In this document: piece by piece, positions 33,712 to 42,243 of the stretch | How positions within the stretch are numbered: the first letter of the stretch is position 1 | How the letters are laid out: each line of letters opens with the position of its first letter | Notes under the pieces: generated by a model | What the model saw: the letters and a program-made list of their open reading frames with translations, nothing else | What the model was told of the DNA's origin: nothing | The model's database searches: none | DNA from: Microbacterium oleivorans | Lineage (GTDB): Bacteria; Actinomycetota; Actinomycetes; Actinomycetales; Microbacteriaceae | Assembly (NCBI RefSeq): GCF_023715745.1 | Contig: NZ_JAMBOV010000007.1 | Location: 81,201-145,200, forward strand | Direction of reading: 5' to 3' | Length of the DNA: 64,000 nucleotides | Made by a program: the position numbers and the translations under genes

Positions 33712-34961
33712 TCCCCGCAGATGGCGTAGCCGGCGAGCTCCTCGCCCAGGCTCTCGACCGTCCACGGCAGGCCCGTCTCGGGAGCCGTGCGGCCATCGGC
33801 GGCGGGCGCCTTCGAGGCCAGGGCCGCGAGCTGCCACGCCAGCAGGCGGGCGACGTTGGACGAGGCACGGGAGTCGTTGAGCACGACGACGACCGACATC
33901 CCCGTCTCACGATCGGCGAAGGCCGCGACCATGTAGCCCGGAAGGGAGCCGTACTGCCCGACGAGGCTGTCGCCCTGATACGTGCCGCCCTTCGCCGCGA
34001 ACCAGGTCGGCTGCGAGTCGGCGACCGGGCGCGCGTCCGCGAGGCGCTGCTCGACGTCGTAGGGGCGGGCGCCGACGGCCAGTGCGCGGACGTAGGTCGA
34101 GAGGTCTGCGACGGTCGACACGGCACCGGCCGCGGCCGCGCCGACACTCGAGGTGAGGTCGGTCATGTCGGTCGGGGCGCTGCAGTCGGCCTTGCCGTCC
34201 TCGCCGGACGCGAGGTACGACCCCTTCAGGCGGTCGCCGCCACCGACGCCGATCGGCAGGGCGCTCGAGCTCATCCCGAGAGGCTGGAAGACGTACTCGT
34301 CGAAGAGCTCGTTCAGCGGAGTGTTCGCGGCGCGCTCGAGCACGACGCCGAGCAGCACATAGCCCGTGTCCGACTCCGCGAAACGCGCACCGGGCTCGAA
34401 CACGCGCGGCTGACCGAGACCATAGGCGATGAGCTCGCGAGGGTTCCAGGTGCGCTCGGGCGTGGCCAGGACCCGGTCGAAGATCGCACCGAGGTAGCCG
34501 TGCAGACCGCTCGTGCTGTCGCACAGCTCGCCGAGCGTGATGTCGCTCTCGCCCGGGTACGAGTCGAGGTACTCGGTGATGCTGTCGTCGAGGGCGACGG
34601 TGCCCTTGTCGACGAGGGCGTAGAGCACGTCGCAGGTCATCGCGCGCGTGACGTTGACGGCCTTAAAGGTCATGGCGGGGTCCACTGCGGGTCCGCCCGC
34701 GCCCGATGTGCCGACGCCCGCCACCCATTCACCCGACCAGGGCACCGAGACCGAGACGATCGCCCCGCTCGCGCCGACGGCGGTCATCGCCGTCTCGGTG
34801 AGAGCCTGCATCTGATCGGTCAGATCCGCCGGAAGCGCCCGGTCGACCTGGTCCACGCCGATGTCGATGCGCTCCGGCTCCGGTGCGCACGCGCCGAGAC
34901 CGATCGCGAGACCGAGCGCCGTCACCGCTGCGACCACTCGCCTCGACACTCGTCCTGCCAC
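33708..34961 (-). CDS. Beta-lactamase/DD-peptidase-fold lipoprotein lacking catalytic residues
   Basis: A 417-residue secreted lipoprotein: hydrophobic stretch then lipobox LGAC (Cys25). The fold is that of class C beta-lactamase/R61-type peptidases (TFKAVNVTRAMTCDVLYALV, PGARFAESDTGYVLLG, YGSLPGYMVAAF). However all three catalytic motifs are changed: SxxK is NVTR (103-106), YxN is ESD (196-198) and HxG is QYG (336-338). It is therefore probably a non-enzymatic cell-wall binding or sensing protein. GTG start at 34961. Downstream coupled to the EamA exporter. Confidence 0.82.
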   Translation of the reverse strand: MAGRVSRRVVAAVTALGLAIGLGACAPEPERIDIGVDQVDRALPADLTDQMQALTETAMTAVGASGAIVSVSVPWSGEWVAGVGTSGAGGPAVDPAMTFKAVNVTRAMTCDVLYALVDKGTVALDDSITEYLDSYPGESDITLGELCDSTSGLHGYLGAIFDRVLATPERTWNPRELIAYGLGQPRVFEPGARFAESDTGYVLLGVVLERAANTPLNELFDEYVFQPLGMSSSALPIGVGGGDRLKGSYLASGEDGKADCSAPTDMTDLTSSVGAAAAGAVSTVADLSTYVRALAVGARPYDVEQRLADARPVADSQPTWFAAKGGTYQGDSLVGQYGSLPGYMVAAFADRETGMSVVVVLNDSRASSNVARLLAWQLAALASKAPAADGRTAPETGLPWTVESLGEELAGYAICGE

Positions 34962-35041
34962 GCGCAGATCACCCCCGTTTTTCCCGTCCCATGATTACAG
35001 CACACCCGCCGACCGCGGCCGTCGCGCCCGGGCGCCCCTCC

Positions 35042-35047
35042 TAGGCT
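35042..35047 (+). promoter_or_regulatory. -10 box of a probable leaderless promoter
   Basis: TAGGCT six bases before the ATG at 35054. Confidence 0.55.
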
Positions 35048-35053
35048 GTGCGC

Positions 35054-35365
35054 ATGACCGCCGTCTTCGACGACTCCGTGCTGCAGGCCGTCCTCCGGCA
35101 CATGAACTCCGACCACACCGGGGACAACGTGCTCATCGCCCGGGCGTTCTCGCCGATCCCCGACGTCATCGCCGCGACGATGACGACCTTCGACGGCGAA
35201 GCTGGCCAGTGGCACGTCGTCACGGCGGAGGCGGGCGAGGAGGTCATCCGTATCCCGTGGCCGGGTGGCACCATCACCGAGCGTGCCGAGGTGCGTCGCG
35301 AGATCGTCGCGCTCTACGACGCGGCCTGCGCACGGCTCGGCGTCGAGCCACGCCCACACTCCTGA
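35054..35365 (+). CDS. DUF2470 domain protein
   Basis: A 103-residue protein starting MTAVFDDSVLQAVLRHMNSD. VLRHMNSDHTGDNVLIARAF is the DUF2470 signature, also found at the C-terminus of HugZ-type heme-degrading proteins. ATG at 35054 is preferred over GTG 35048 because of the -10 box spacing. The neighbouring heme oxygenase makes a role in heme or iron use plausible. Forty-seven bases separate them, containing an iron box. Confidence 0.85.
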   Translation: MTAVFDDSVLQAVLRHMNSDHTGDNVLIARAFSPIPDVIAATMTTFDGEAGQWHVVTAEAGEEVIRIPWPGGTITERAEVRREIVALYDAACARLGVEPRPHS

Positions 35366-35377
35366 ATGATTCGACCT

Positions 35378-35405
35378 TCAGGTTAGCTGAGCCTTACTGT
35401 ACGCT
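35378..35405 (+). promoter_or_regulatory. DtxR/IdeR-type iron box and leaderless -10 of the heme oxygenase gene
   Basis: TCAGGTTAGCTGAGCCTTA (35378-35396) matches 14 of 19 positions of the DtxR/IdeR consensus TTAGGTTAGCCTAACCTAA. It occupies the -35 region and the -10 box TACGCT (35400-35405) follows, seven bases before the ATG at 35413. Iron-bound regulator would block transcription. Confidence 0.75.
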
Positions 35406-35412
35406 CGGGCGC

Positions 35413-36066
35413 ATGTCCGAGCCCGTTCCCTTCTCCGCCACCGTCCGCGCCCGTTCCGCCGGCGCCCACTCGTCGAGCGAGGGGGCCGACTTCATGTCGG
35501 ACCTCATGCGAGGCGGGGGTTCCCGCGAGGACTACGTCGCCCTCGTCGCGCAGCACTGGTTCATCTACGAAGCGCTGGAGTCGGCGGCCGCCCGCATGAG
35601 CGGCGACCCCGTGGCATCCCGCTTCCTCAGCGACAAGCTGACCCGCCTGCCCGCGCTCGAGGCGGATCTCAAGTTCCTCATCGGCGAGGACTGGCGCGAT
35701 CGCATCGCCCCGCTGCCGACCACCGCGCGCTACGTCGCGCGCATCGCCGAGGTCGGCGCGACCTGGCCCGGCGGCTTCGTGGCCCACCACTACACGCGCT
35801 ACCTCGGCGACCTGTCGGGGGGTCAGTTCATCGCGCGGGTGATGTCCCGCCGGTTCGGCTTCGAGACGAACGGGATCGGCTTCTACGTCTTCGACGACAT
35901 CGCCGACCCCGCCGCCTTCAAGGACGTCTACCGCGAGCAGCTCGACGCGGTGCCGTGGGATGCCGCCGAGCGCGAGCGCGTGATCGACGAGGTCCTGCTC
36001 GCCTACCGCTTCAACACGGAGCTGTTCGTCGATCTCGCCGCCGCGAAGAAGGCGTCGGTCGCCTGA
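35413..36066 (+). CDS. Heme oxygenase (biliverdin-producing)
   Basis: A 217-residue all-helical enzyme that opens heme to biliverdin, CO and Fe2+. The proximal His is probably His19 in RARSAGAHSSSE, and the distal kinked helix with YTRYLGDLSGGQFIARVM (about 129-146) is diagnostic. The proximal region has S/G residues where other enzymes carry T..xH..xE. Controlled by the iron box directly upstream, so it serves iron scavenging from heme. No heme uptake gene is nearby. Confidence 0.92.
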   Translation: MSEPVPFSATVRARSAGAHSSSEGADFMSDLMRGGGSREDYVALVAQHWFIYEALESAAARMSGDPVASRFLSDKLTRLPALEADLKFLIGEDWRDRIAPLPTTARYVARIAEVGATWPGGFVAHHYTRYLGDLSGGQFIARVMSRRFGFETNGIGFYVFDDIADPAAFKDVYREQLDAVPWDAAERERVIDEVLLAYRFNTELFVDLAAAKKASVA

Positions 36067-36088
36067 TCCGACGGACGGATGCCGCCGC

Positions 36089-37471
36089 TCACCCCGCGTT
36101 CTGCGCCGCCCGGACGCCGGCCATGAACCGCCGGACGTCACGGTCGACGAGGATGTCGGCCGGGCGCAGCGGTCGCGACAGGTAGAGCCCCTCGAGCGAG
36201 GTCAGCCGCGACAGCGCGACATACGTCTGTCCGGGCGCGAAGGCGCCGTTGCCCAGGTCGACGATCGCCCGGTCGTACGTCTTGCCCTGCGACTTGTGGA
36301 TGGTGACCGCCCACGCCAGACGCAGCGGGAACTGCGTGTACTCGGCGACGATCTCGCGGGTGAGCTTGCGGGTGCCGGGGTCGTAGGCGTACCGGAACTT
36401 CTCCCACACGGTCGGTTCGACGTCGTGCTCCTCGCCGTCGAGTTCGACGCGCACCGTGCCGCCGGCGATCCGCGTCACGGTGCCGATCGATCCATTCACC
36501 CACCGGGGGCCATCGCCACCGAACCCGCCGATGTCGTTGCGCAGGAACATCACCTGTGCGCCCACCTTCAGCTGCAGCTCCTGGTCGGCGGGGTACGCGT
36601 CTCCGCGTCCGAAGTCGCCGCTGATCTCGGCGCGAGCGGTCTGGGCGGGCCCCGGCAGCGCGTCGAGGTGCCGCTGATTGATGCGCGAGACGATGTCGTT
36701 GCGGGTCGCGAGGGTGATGATCGGCACCTCGCCGGCGGCAGGCTCCGGCGGCTTGCGGGCCCCGGCGGCATTGAGCGCACCCGCGATGTCGGCCGTCACG
36801 ATCCCGTGGCGCACGGCGTTGAGCATCGTCTTGAACGCGTCGTCGGACTGACGGTGGATGTCGCGCAATTCGGCGATGTGCAGCGGAGCGCCGACCCGGC
36901 CGAGGTCGAGCAGCCCGTCCGAGCGGATCGCCCCGGCATCCGCCCGGGGACCTGCCCACACCTGGGCGTCGAAGAACCAGAACGAGCGGTAGTGGTCCTG
37001 GATGTAGCGGAGTTCGTCGCCGCGGGGCGGCACCGGCGACAGCTGATACGGGTCGCCGAACATGACGACCTGCACGCCTCCGAAGGCCTCGGCGCGACGG
37101 CGACGGGCCTGGCGCAGCGACCGGTCGATCGCGTCCATCACGTCGGCATTGACCATCGACACCTCGTCGATGATGAGTGTGTCGATCGCGTTGAGGATCT
37201 TGCGGGTGGCGTCGGTCTGCTCGATCTCGCTGTCGGCGATGAGGCCGATCGGGAGCTTGAAGAGCGAGTGGATCGTCTGACCCTCGACGTTCAGTGCCGC
37301 GACGCCCGTCGGCGCGCAGACGGCGATCTGCTTGTCCGTGTTCCAGGCGAGGTGCTGCAGCAGGGTCGACTTGCCGGTGCCGGCGCGACCGGTGACGAAC
37401 ACGTGCTCGCGGGTGTCCTCGATGAGGCGGAAGAGCGCGTCCTGTTCGGGAGACAGGGGCGGCGTGCTCAC
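36089..37471 (-). CDS. PIF1-like AAA ATPase/helicase (superfamily 1)
   Basis: A 460-residue DNA helicase-like ATPase. Walker A GRAGTGKST at 28-36; Walker B DTLIIDEVSMVNADVMD; motif III MFGDPYQLSPV; C-terminal 2B/UvrD-like segment WAVTIHKSQGKTYDRAIVD and YVALSRLTSLEGLYL, the last two helicase motifs. GTG at 37471 is used because a TAGCAT -10 box (37484-37479) lies seven bases upstream. Probably a 5'-3' helicase in genome maintenance. Divergent from the membrane protein at 37516. Confidence 0.88.
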   Translation of the reverse strand: MSTPPLSPEQDALFRLIEDTREHVFVTGRAGTGKSTLLQHLAWNTDKQIAVCAPTGVAALNVEGQTIHSLFKLPIGLIADSEIEQTDATRKILNAIDTLIIDEVSMVNADVMDAIDRSLRQARRRRAEAFGGVQVVMFGDPYQLSPVPPRGDELRYIQDHYRSFWFFDAQVWAGPRADAGAIRSDGLLDLGRVGAPLHIAELRDIHRQSDDAFKTMLNAVRHGIVTADIAGALNAAGARKPPEPAAGEVPIITLATRNDIVSRINQRHLDALPGPAQTARAEISGDFGRGDAYPADQELQLKVGAQVMFLRNDIGGFGGDGPRWVNGSIGTVTRIAGGTVRVELDGEEHDVEPTVWEKFRYAYDPGTRKLTREIVAEYTQFPLRLAWAVTIHKSQGKTYDRAIVDLGNGAFAPGQTYVALSRLTSLEGLYLSRPLRPADILVDRDVRRFMAGVRAAQNAG

Positions 37472-37478
37472 CGGAACA

Positions 37479-37509
37479 ATGCTAGCTACCAGCCGGGCTT
37501 TCCTAGACT
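37479..37509. promoter_or_regulatory. Overlapping face-to-face leaderless promoters
   Basis: Minus strand: TAGCAT (37484-37479), seven bases from the helicase GTG. Plus strand: TAGACT (37504-37509), six bases from the GTG at 37516. Each -10 box falls where the other promoter's -35 would be, within a 44-base intergenic gap, so the two should exclude each other. Confidence 0.55.
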
Positions 37510-37515
37510 GAGCCT

Positions 37516-38655
37516 GTGGAACAGGCGGGGGGTGACGCGGTGACGGATGCCGCCGCGCCCGCCCCCGCACCGGATGCCCCCGCAGCCACGACACGCACCG
37601 CCACCGTCGCCGGCGCCCGTCGACGCCGCAAGCTCGCGTTCGATCTGACCGTGCTGGGCGTGGTCGGCGTCCTGTTCCTCGGCGCGGTAGGCGCGACATC
37701 CGCCGTCCTCTACCGTCAGCTCTACAGTCCGACCGCATTCGTGCTCGACTACCTGCACCTGCTCGCCGACGGCCGCGCCACCGACGCCCTGCTCGTGCCG
37801 GGCGTCTCGGCGACGTCGAAGGACCTCGCCGCCGCGGGACTCCCGGCCGACGCCAGCGCCGCACTCCTGCGCGGCAGCACGCTGACGCCGCTGTCCGAGG
37901 TCGAGCCGGTCTCGGAAGAGGCGGATGCCGACGGCACCGTCGCCGTCACCGTCACCTACCGAGCGGGTGGTCACGCCGGCGAGACGACGTTCGAGGTCGA
38001 GCGCGATGAGGACGAGGACGGCATCCTCCCCCGCTGGCGGTTCGCGCAGAGCCCTCTCGCCGTCATCGAACTCGGCGTGCGCGGGTCAATGCAGTTCGAG
38101 GTGAACGGCTTCGAGATCGACAAGCGTCAGGTCTCGCCGAGCGGAGAGGACACCGATCCGCTCGAGCCGATCCCGATGCTCGCCTTCTCACCCGGCCTGT
38201 ACTCGATCACCGTCGACACCGCGGCGACAACGAGCCCGGGAGTCGCGGTGCTCTCCGACACCCCGCTCGCCGAGATCCCGGTCTCGTTCCAGGCGGAACC
38301 GACCGACGAGTTCGTCGGTGTCGTGCAGCGCGAGGTCGACGCGTTCCTCGCGGAGTGCGCGACGCAGAAGGTGCTGCAGCCGACGGGATGTCCGTTCGGC
38401 TACTACGTGCGCAACCGCATCGTCGAACCGCCCACCTGGTCGATGGAGGAGAATCCCGTCGTCACCCTCGAACCCGACGGTGCGGGCTGGGCGATCACCC
38501 GCACCCAGGCGGTCGCGAAGATCGACGTGCAGATCCAGTCGATCTTCGACGGCTCGATCTACGACGTCACCGAACTGGTCCCGTTCTTCCTGACGGGCAA
38601 GATCACGATCCTGCCCGACGGCACCGCCTCGATCGCGGTGTCGGCCGCGGACTGA
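37516..38655 (+). CDS. Single-span membrane protein with large extracytoplasmic domain, unknown
   Basis: A 379-residue protein. Residues 1-40 are Ala/Pro-rich and end in a basic run (RRRRK), followed by one span (about 42-64); the remaining 310 residues are outside and mostly beta (SITVDTAATTSPGVAVLSDT, EIPVSFQ). Two cysteines (in ECATQ and PTGCPF) are close enough to form a disulfide. No enzyme motif is seen. GTG start, leaderless. Similar actinobacterial proteins are annotated as hypothetical membrane proteins. Confidence 0.7.
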   Translation: MEQAGGDAVTDAAAPAPAPDAPAATTRTATVAGARRRRKLAFDLTVLGVVGVLFLGAVGATSAVLYRQLYSPTAFVLDYLHLLADGRATDALLVPGVSATSKDLAAAGLPADASAALLRGSTLTPLSEVEPVSEEADADGTVAVTVTYRAGGHAGETTFEVERDEDEDGILPRWRFAQSPLAVIELGVRGSMQFEVNGFEIDKRQVSPSGEDTDPLEPIPMLAFSPGLYSITVDTAATTSPGVAVLSDTPLAEIPVSFQAEPTDEFVGVVQREVDAFLAECATQKVLQPTGCPFGYYVRNRIVEPPTWSMEENPVVTLEPDGAGWAITRTQAVAKIDVQIQSIFDGSIYDVTELVPFFLTGKITILPDGTASIAVSAAD

Positions 38656-38661
38656 CCGGGC

Positions 38662-40653
38662 TCAGCGCGCCGCTTCGCGCCGGGCGTTCCGCTCGTCACG
38701 CGCCGCGATCTCAGCGAGCTTGGCGTTGTAGGCCTCGAGCTCGGCGTCCCCGCTGCGGTCGGCGTGGCGGTCGCTGCTGCGCTGCCGCCGCTCATCGGAC
38801 CGACTCCACTGCACGGCAACGACGATCGCGAGGATGAGGGTCGGGATCTCGCCGATCGACCAGGCGATGCCGCCGCCGGTGTACTGATCGGCGAGCGGAT
38901 CGAGACCCCACGTGCGTCCCATCGAGCCGAACCATTCCGCGACGAACAGGCCCGACGACATCATGATCGAGATGCCGAAGAACGCGTGCATGGCCATGAC
39001 ACCGATGAGGGTCAGCAGCCGGCCGGGGTGGGGCAGCCGGTAGGGCACGGGGTCGATGCCGACGAGCGAGAGCACGAACAGGTACCCCACCGTGAGGAAG
39101 TGGAGGACCATCCATTCGTGGCCGAGGTGGTCGTAGAGCGTCCACCGGAAGATGTCGGTGTAGTAGAACGCCCACAGCGACACGATGAACAGCGCCGCCG
39201 CCACGAGCGGATGCGTGATGATCTTCGCGTACGGGCTGTGCACGGCCCAGAGGATCCACTCCCGACCGCCGCGGGTGCCGTCGTCACGCCTGCGGATCGC
39301 GCGCGAGGCGAGCGTCACGGGGGCGCCGAAGACGAGGCACATCGGGATCGCCATCGACAGCAGCATGTGGCCCACCATGTGCATGCTGAACAGGTAGTCC
39401 TGGTAGGCGTTCACCGGGCCACAGGTCACGTACAGCAGGAGCAGCAGGCCCGTCACCCACAGGACGGTGCGACCGATCGGCCACTTGTCGCCGCGGGCCC
39501 GGAGGCGGCGAACACCCGCCAGGTAGAAGAAGAGGCCGAAGCCGACGGCGAAGGCCCATAGGAGGTCGACGTCCCACGTCGTGAGGAAGCGGAGCGGGGT
39601 GAGCTCGGGAGGCAGCGGCGAGCCGGTGAGCACCTCGGCAGGAGTCGCGTCGGTCGGGATCGTGGTGTCGACCGGCGGCGGGGTGAGCGAGAGCGCGACC
39701 GCGGCGCCCGAGGCGATGCCCATGAAGGCGACCTCGAGGGCGACGAGGGTCCAGAACCGGGCGGCGACGGCGGTGTCGCGGATGCCGGCGATGAGCCGGC
39801 GTCGATAGATCGCACCGAGCACGCCGAGGGCGAGCAGTGCACCGACCTTGACCATGACGAGCGCGCCGTAGGGCGAGAAGACGTTGGCGGGGGTGACCAG
39901 GCCGATGAGGGCGCGAGCGACGCCGGAGAGGGTGACGACGACGAAGGCGGCGAGCGCGATGCTCGAGTAGCGCTGCAGCACGACGACGAGCTTCTCGCGC
40001 GACAGCATCGGGCGCAGCAGCACGATCAGCAACAGCCCGCCGAGCCAGGCGGCGGCCGCGACGATGTGGAGTGAGAGCGACGTCACAGCCGAGTTGTGGT
40101 TGGCCTCGCTGCCGGTGTGACCGGCGGTCGCCATGGGCACCATCGCCGCGATCGCCAGGATCGTGACGAGCAGCGTCGCGAGCCATCCGCGCACGGCGAA
40201 GGCGAGGACGGTCAGCGCCGCGGCCGCCACCGTGGTCATGAGCCACGCGCGGCCCGGGTCGGTGTCGACGAGGAAGCGGCCGAGCTGCTCGCCGAAGGCC
40301 GCGTCCGCGCTCGGCCGCGCCGGGATCACCTTGAGGAAGGTGAGGTAGGCGGTCGTGCCCGCCGAGACGGTGAGGATCGCGGCGCCTGCGGAGGCGGCAT
40401 CCAGCGCCAGATCGAACTCCCTCGTGCCCGCTGCGAACGCGAACACCGCGAGCACCAGCGAGCCGACGAGGAGGGCCGCCGAGAGGTTGACGACCAGTTC
40501 CGCAACCGGAAGGCCCCAGCGCACAACGGGTCCCGGGTCGGCGATGACGAGCGGAGCGGCCCCGCCTCCGTAGGCGAGCCCCAGCAGGAGCGCCACCAGA
40601 CCGGCGCCCGCAAGGATCGCCGGGCCGGCGAGGCGAAGAGCGCGGGGGTTCAC
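38662..40653 (-). CDS. CopD-CtaG fusion: copper-handling membrane protein / cytochrome oxidase assembly
   Basis: A 663-residue protein with about fifteen spans. Residues about 1-330 match CopD (AGHTGSEANHNSAVTSLSLH, LHIVAAAAWLGGLLLI), a copper-transport domain; residues about 345-625 match actinobacterial CtaG-type caa3 oxidase assembly proteins (FSMHMVGHMLLSMAIP, YYTDIF, FLTVGYLFVLSLVGIDP). His- and Met-rich motifs could bind copper. A charged coil ends the protein. Convergent with the gene at 37516. Confidence 0.87.
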   Translation of the reverse strand: MNPRALRLAGPAILAGAGLVALLLGLAYGGGAAPLVIADPGPVVRWGLPVAELVVNLSAALLVGSLVLAVFAFAAGTREFDLALDAASAGAAILTVSAGTTAYLTFLKVIPARPSADAAFGEQLGRFLVDTDPGRAWLMTTVAAAALTVLAFAVRGWLATLLVTILAIAAMVPMATAGHTGSEANHNSAVTSLSLHIVAAAAWLGGLLLIVLLRPMLSREKLVVVLQRYSSIALAAFVVVTLSGVARALIGLVTPANVFSPYGALVMVKVGALLALGVLGAIYRRRLIAGIRDTAVAARFWTLVALEVAFMGIASGAAVALSLTPPPVDTTIPTDATPAEVLTGSPLPPELTPLRFLTTWDVDLLWAFAVGFGLFFYLAGVRRLRARGDKWPIGRTVLWVTGLLLLLYVTCGPVNAYQDYLFSMHMVGHMLLSMAIPMCLVFGAPVTLASRAIRRRDDGTRGGREWILWAVHSPYAKIITHPLVAAALFIVSLWAFYYTDIFRWTLYDHLGHEWMVLHFLTVGYLFVLSLVGIDPVPYRLPHPGRLLTLIGVMAMHAFFGISIMMSSGLFVAEWFGSMGRTWGLDPLADQYTGGGIAWSIGEIPTLILAIVVAVQWSRSDERRQRSSDRHADRSGDAELEAYNAKLAEIAARDERNARREAAR

Positions 40654-40688
40654 CCGTCAAGCCTACGCGCGGGCGGGTGGGGGAACGC

Positions 40689-40720
40689 CGAAGGGGGATG
40701 CCTCGCGGCATCCCCCTTCG
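40689..40720 (-). terminator. Rho-independent-type terminator after the HU gene
   Basis: CGAAGGGGGATGCC (40689-40702) pairs with GGCATCCCCCTTCG (40707-40720), a perfect 14-bp stem with a TCGC tetraloop, 15 bases past the HU stop codon. Confidence 0.85.
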
Positions 40721-40735
40721 TTCGTCTGCAGCGTC

Positions 40736-41014
40736 TTACTTGACGGCAGCCTTGAGCTTCGAGCCGGCGCTGACCTTGACGCGCTTGCCTGCGGGGATGT
40801 TGATCTCGGCACCCGTCTGCGGGTTGCGGCCGGTGCGAGCCGAGGTCTCGACCTGCTCGAACGCGATCCAGCCCGGGATCGAGACCTTCTCGCCCTTGGC
40901 GACAGCCTCGGAGACGGACGAGAACAGGCCGTCGACGACGCGCGAGACGGTGGCCTGGCTCTCGCCGGTGGCGCTGGCGATGCTGGCGACGAGTTCGGTC
41001 TTGGTGATGGCCAT
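40736..41014 (-). CDS. hup: HU-family nucleoid DNA-binding protein
   Basis: A 92-residue protein: MAITKTELVASIASATGESQ, the DNA-wrapping arm beginning ARTGRNPQTG at about residue 58 with the conserved RNPQTG and proline, and a basic C-terminus (GSKLKAAVK). It is the short form without the lysine/alanine tail seen in mycobacterial HU. GGAGGAG precedes the ATG. Monocistronic, with a terminator and a TATATT promoter. Confidence 0.95.
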   Translation of the reverse strand: MAITKTELVASIASATGESQATVSRVVDGLFSSVSEAVAKGEKVSIPGWIAFEQVETSARTGRNPQTGAEINIPAGKRVKVSAGSKLKAAVK

Positions 41015-41097
41015 GGTGCTCCTCCAGACGGCGGATCGCCGTCTTCAGTTACTCGGACCGACGGGATTCCGCCGGTTGGTCGTTGCGACCGGTCCCG

Positions 41098-41128
41098 AAT
41101 ATACCCACGAACCCCGGAATTCCGCGGA
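41098..41128 (-). promoter_or_regulatory. HU promoter with palindromic element at -35
   Basis: TATATT (41103-41098) is a strong -10. The palindromic TTCCGCGGA copy at 41120-41128 lies over the expected -35 region. Transcript leader about 75 bases. Confidence 0.5.
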
Positions 41129-41230
41129 TCTTCGGTCATCTCGGCCGTAATCGACCGGCGTGTCGCGTGTCAGGAGGGGTTTTTGAGGCTGATGTTGCCG
41201 ATTCGGCGTGATTCCGCGGATTTCCGCGGA
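41120..41230. repeat. Three copies of TTCCGCGGA upstream of HU
   Basis: Copies at 41120-41128, 41212-41220 and 41222-41230, the last two one base apart. The core TCCGCGGA is a perfect palindrome, so both strands read alike. They lie within the 271-base gap between HU and the aminopeptidase, otherwise featureless apart from a weak hairpin GCCGTC/GACGGC at 41248-41264. Confidence 0.5.
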
Positions 41231-41285
41231 GGGGGTTGCATTTCGACGCCGTCGTGCGGACGGCATCCGTCATCGCATCCCGAGG

Positions 41286-42221
41286 TCAGCCGCGCGCGAA
41301 CTCATCCGCGGCATCGCAGGCGACCTGCGCGGACCCGGTTCCGCCGTGTCCCTCGTCCTCGAGGACGTGAAGCCTGCTGCCCGGCCACGCGCGGTGGAGC
41401 AGCCACGGCGTGATGGCGGGGCCGCTGACGTCGAGACGACCGTGGATGAGGACGCCCGGGATGCCGGCGAGCCGGTCCATTCGTTCGAGGATCGGGATGT
41501 CGAGGAAGCAGTCCTGGGACCAGTAATGAGTCGCCAGGGTGGCGAAGTTCTCCCGCATGCGCGGGTCGTCGTGCAGGGGGCCGGGTCCGGCCCAGGGCGA
41601 GAGGCCGATGTGCGCCGCCTCCCAGTCGTCCCAGGCGTCGGCGGCGCGGGTGCGGACCGCCGGGTCGGGGTCGCGCAGCATCCGTGCGTAGGCGTCGACG
41701 ACCCGCTCCCCGGGCGGGACGAGCTCACCCAGTCTGGCGCGGGCCTCGGGGAAGATGCGTCCGACGCCGTCGCTGATCCATTCGATCTCGTCGCGCGCAC
41801 CCGCGGTGACGGCGAGCAGGATGATCTCGCTGACCCGCTCGGGATGGTGCTGCGCGTAGGCGAGGGCGAGGGTCGACCCCCATGAGACGCCGTAGAGCAG
41901 CCAGCGATCGATCCCGAGGTGCTCGCGGAGTGCCTCGATGTCGGCGATCAGCGCGGGGGTGGTGTTGGTGTCGAGGTTCTCGAGGTCGTCGATGGCCCAG
42001 GGCGTGCTGGCGCCGCATCCGCGTTGATCGAGGCCGACGATGCGGTACCGCTCGGGGTCGAACACGCGACGGTAGCCGCCCTTGCCGAGGCTGCCCCCGG
42101 GACCGCCGTGCAGGTAGAGAGCCGCGCGTCCGGAGTCGGAGCCGGAGATCTCGTAGTGGAGGCGAGCGCCATCGGGTCGCTCGAGCATCGCGGAGGTGTG
42201 GGGCTCGATCGGCGGGTGCAC
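41286..42221 (-). CDS. Prolyl aminopeptidase-like alpha/beta hydrolase
   Basis: About 311 residues from GTG 42221. Oxyanion motif HGGPGG, the RGCGAS element, nucleophile in YGVSWGSTLALAYAQHHPER, and the late His in DEGHGG are typical of proline iminopeptidases, which cleave N-terminal proline. The start is chosen because a TAGCGT -10 box lies seven bases upstream; a GTG at 42230 would add three residues. Follows the next hydrolase gene by 22 bases, on the same strand. Confidence 0.88.
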   Translation of the reverse strand: MHPPIEPHTSAMLERPDGARLHYEISGSDSGRAALYLHGGPGGSLGKGGYRRVFDPERYRIVGLDQRGCGASTPWAIDDLENLDTNTTPALIADIEALREHLGIDRWLLYGVSWGSTLALAYAQHHPERVSEIILLAVTAGARDEIEWISDGVGRIFPEARARLGELVPPGERVVDAYARMLRDPDPAVRTRAADAWDDWEAAHIGLSPWAGPGPLHDDPRMRENFATLATHYWSQDCFLDIPILERMDRLAGIPGVLIHGRLDVSGPAITPWLLHRAWPGSRLHVLEDEGHGGTGSAQVACDAADEFARG

Positions 42222-42228
42222 GTCGGGC

Positions 42229-42234
42229 ACGCTA
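42229..42234 (-). promoter_or_regulatory. Possible leaderless -10 box of the aminopeptidase gene
   Basis: TAGCGT (42234-42229), seven bases before the GTG at 42221, in the gap after the preceding hydrolase gene. Confidence 0.35.
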
Positions 42235-42243
42235 CCAGGCGGG

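Noticed and set aside
36296..37543. 415-codon frame antisense to the helicase
   Set aside because: No family motif and opposite to all helicase motifs; also crosses two promoters.
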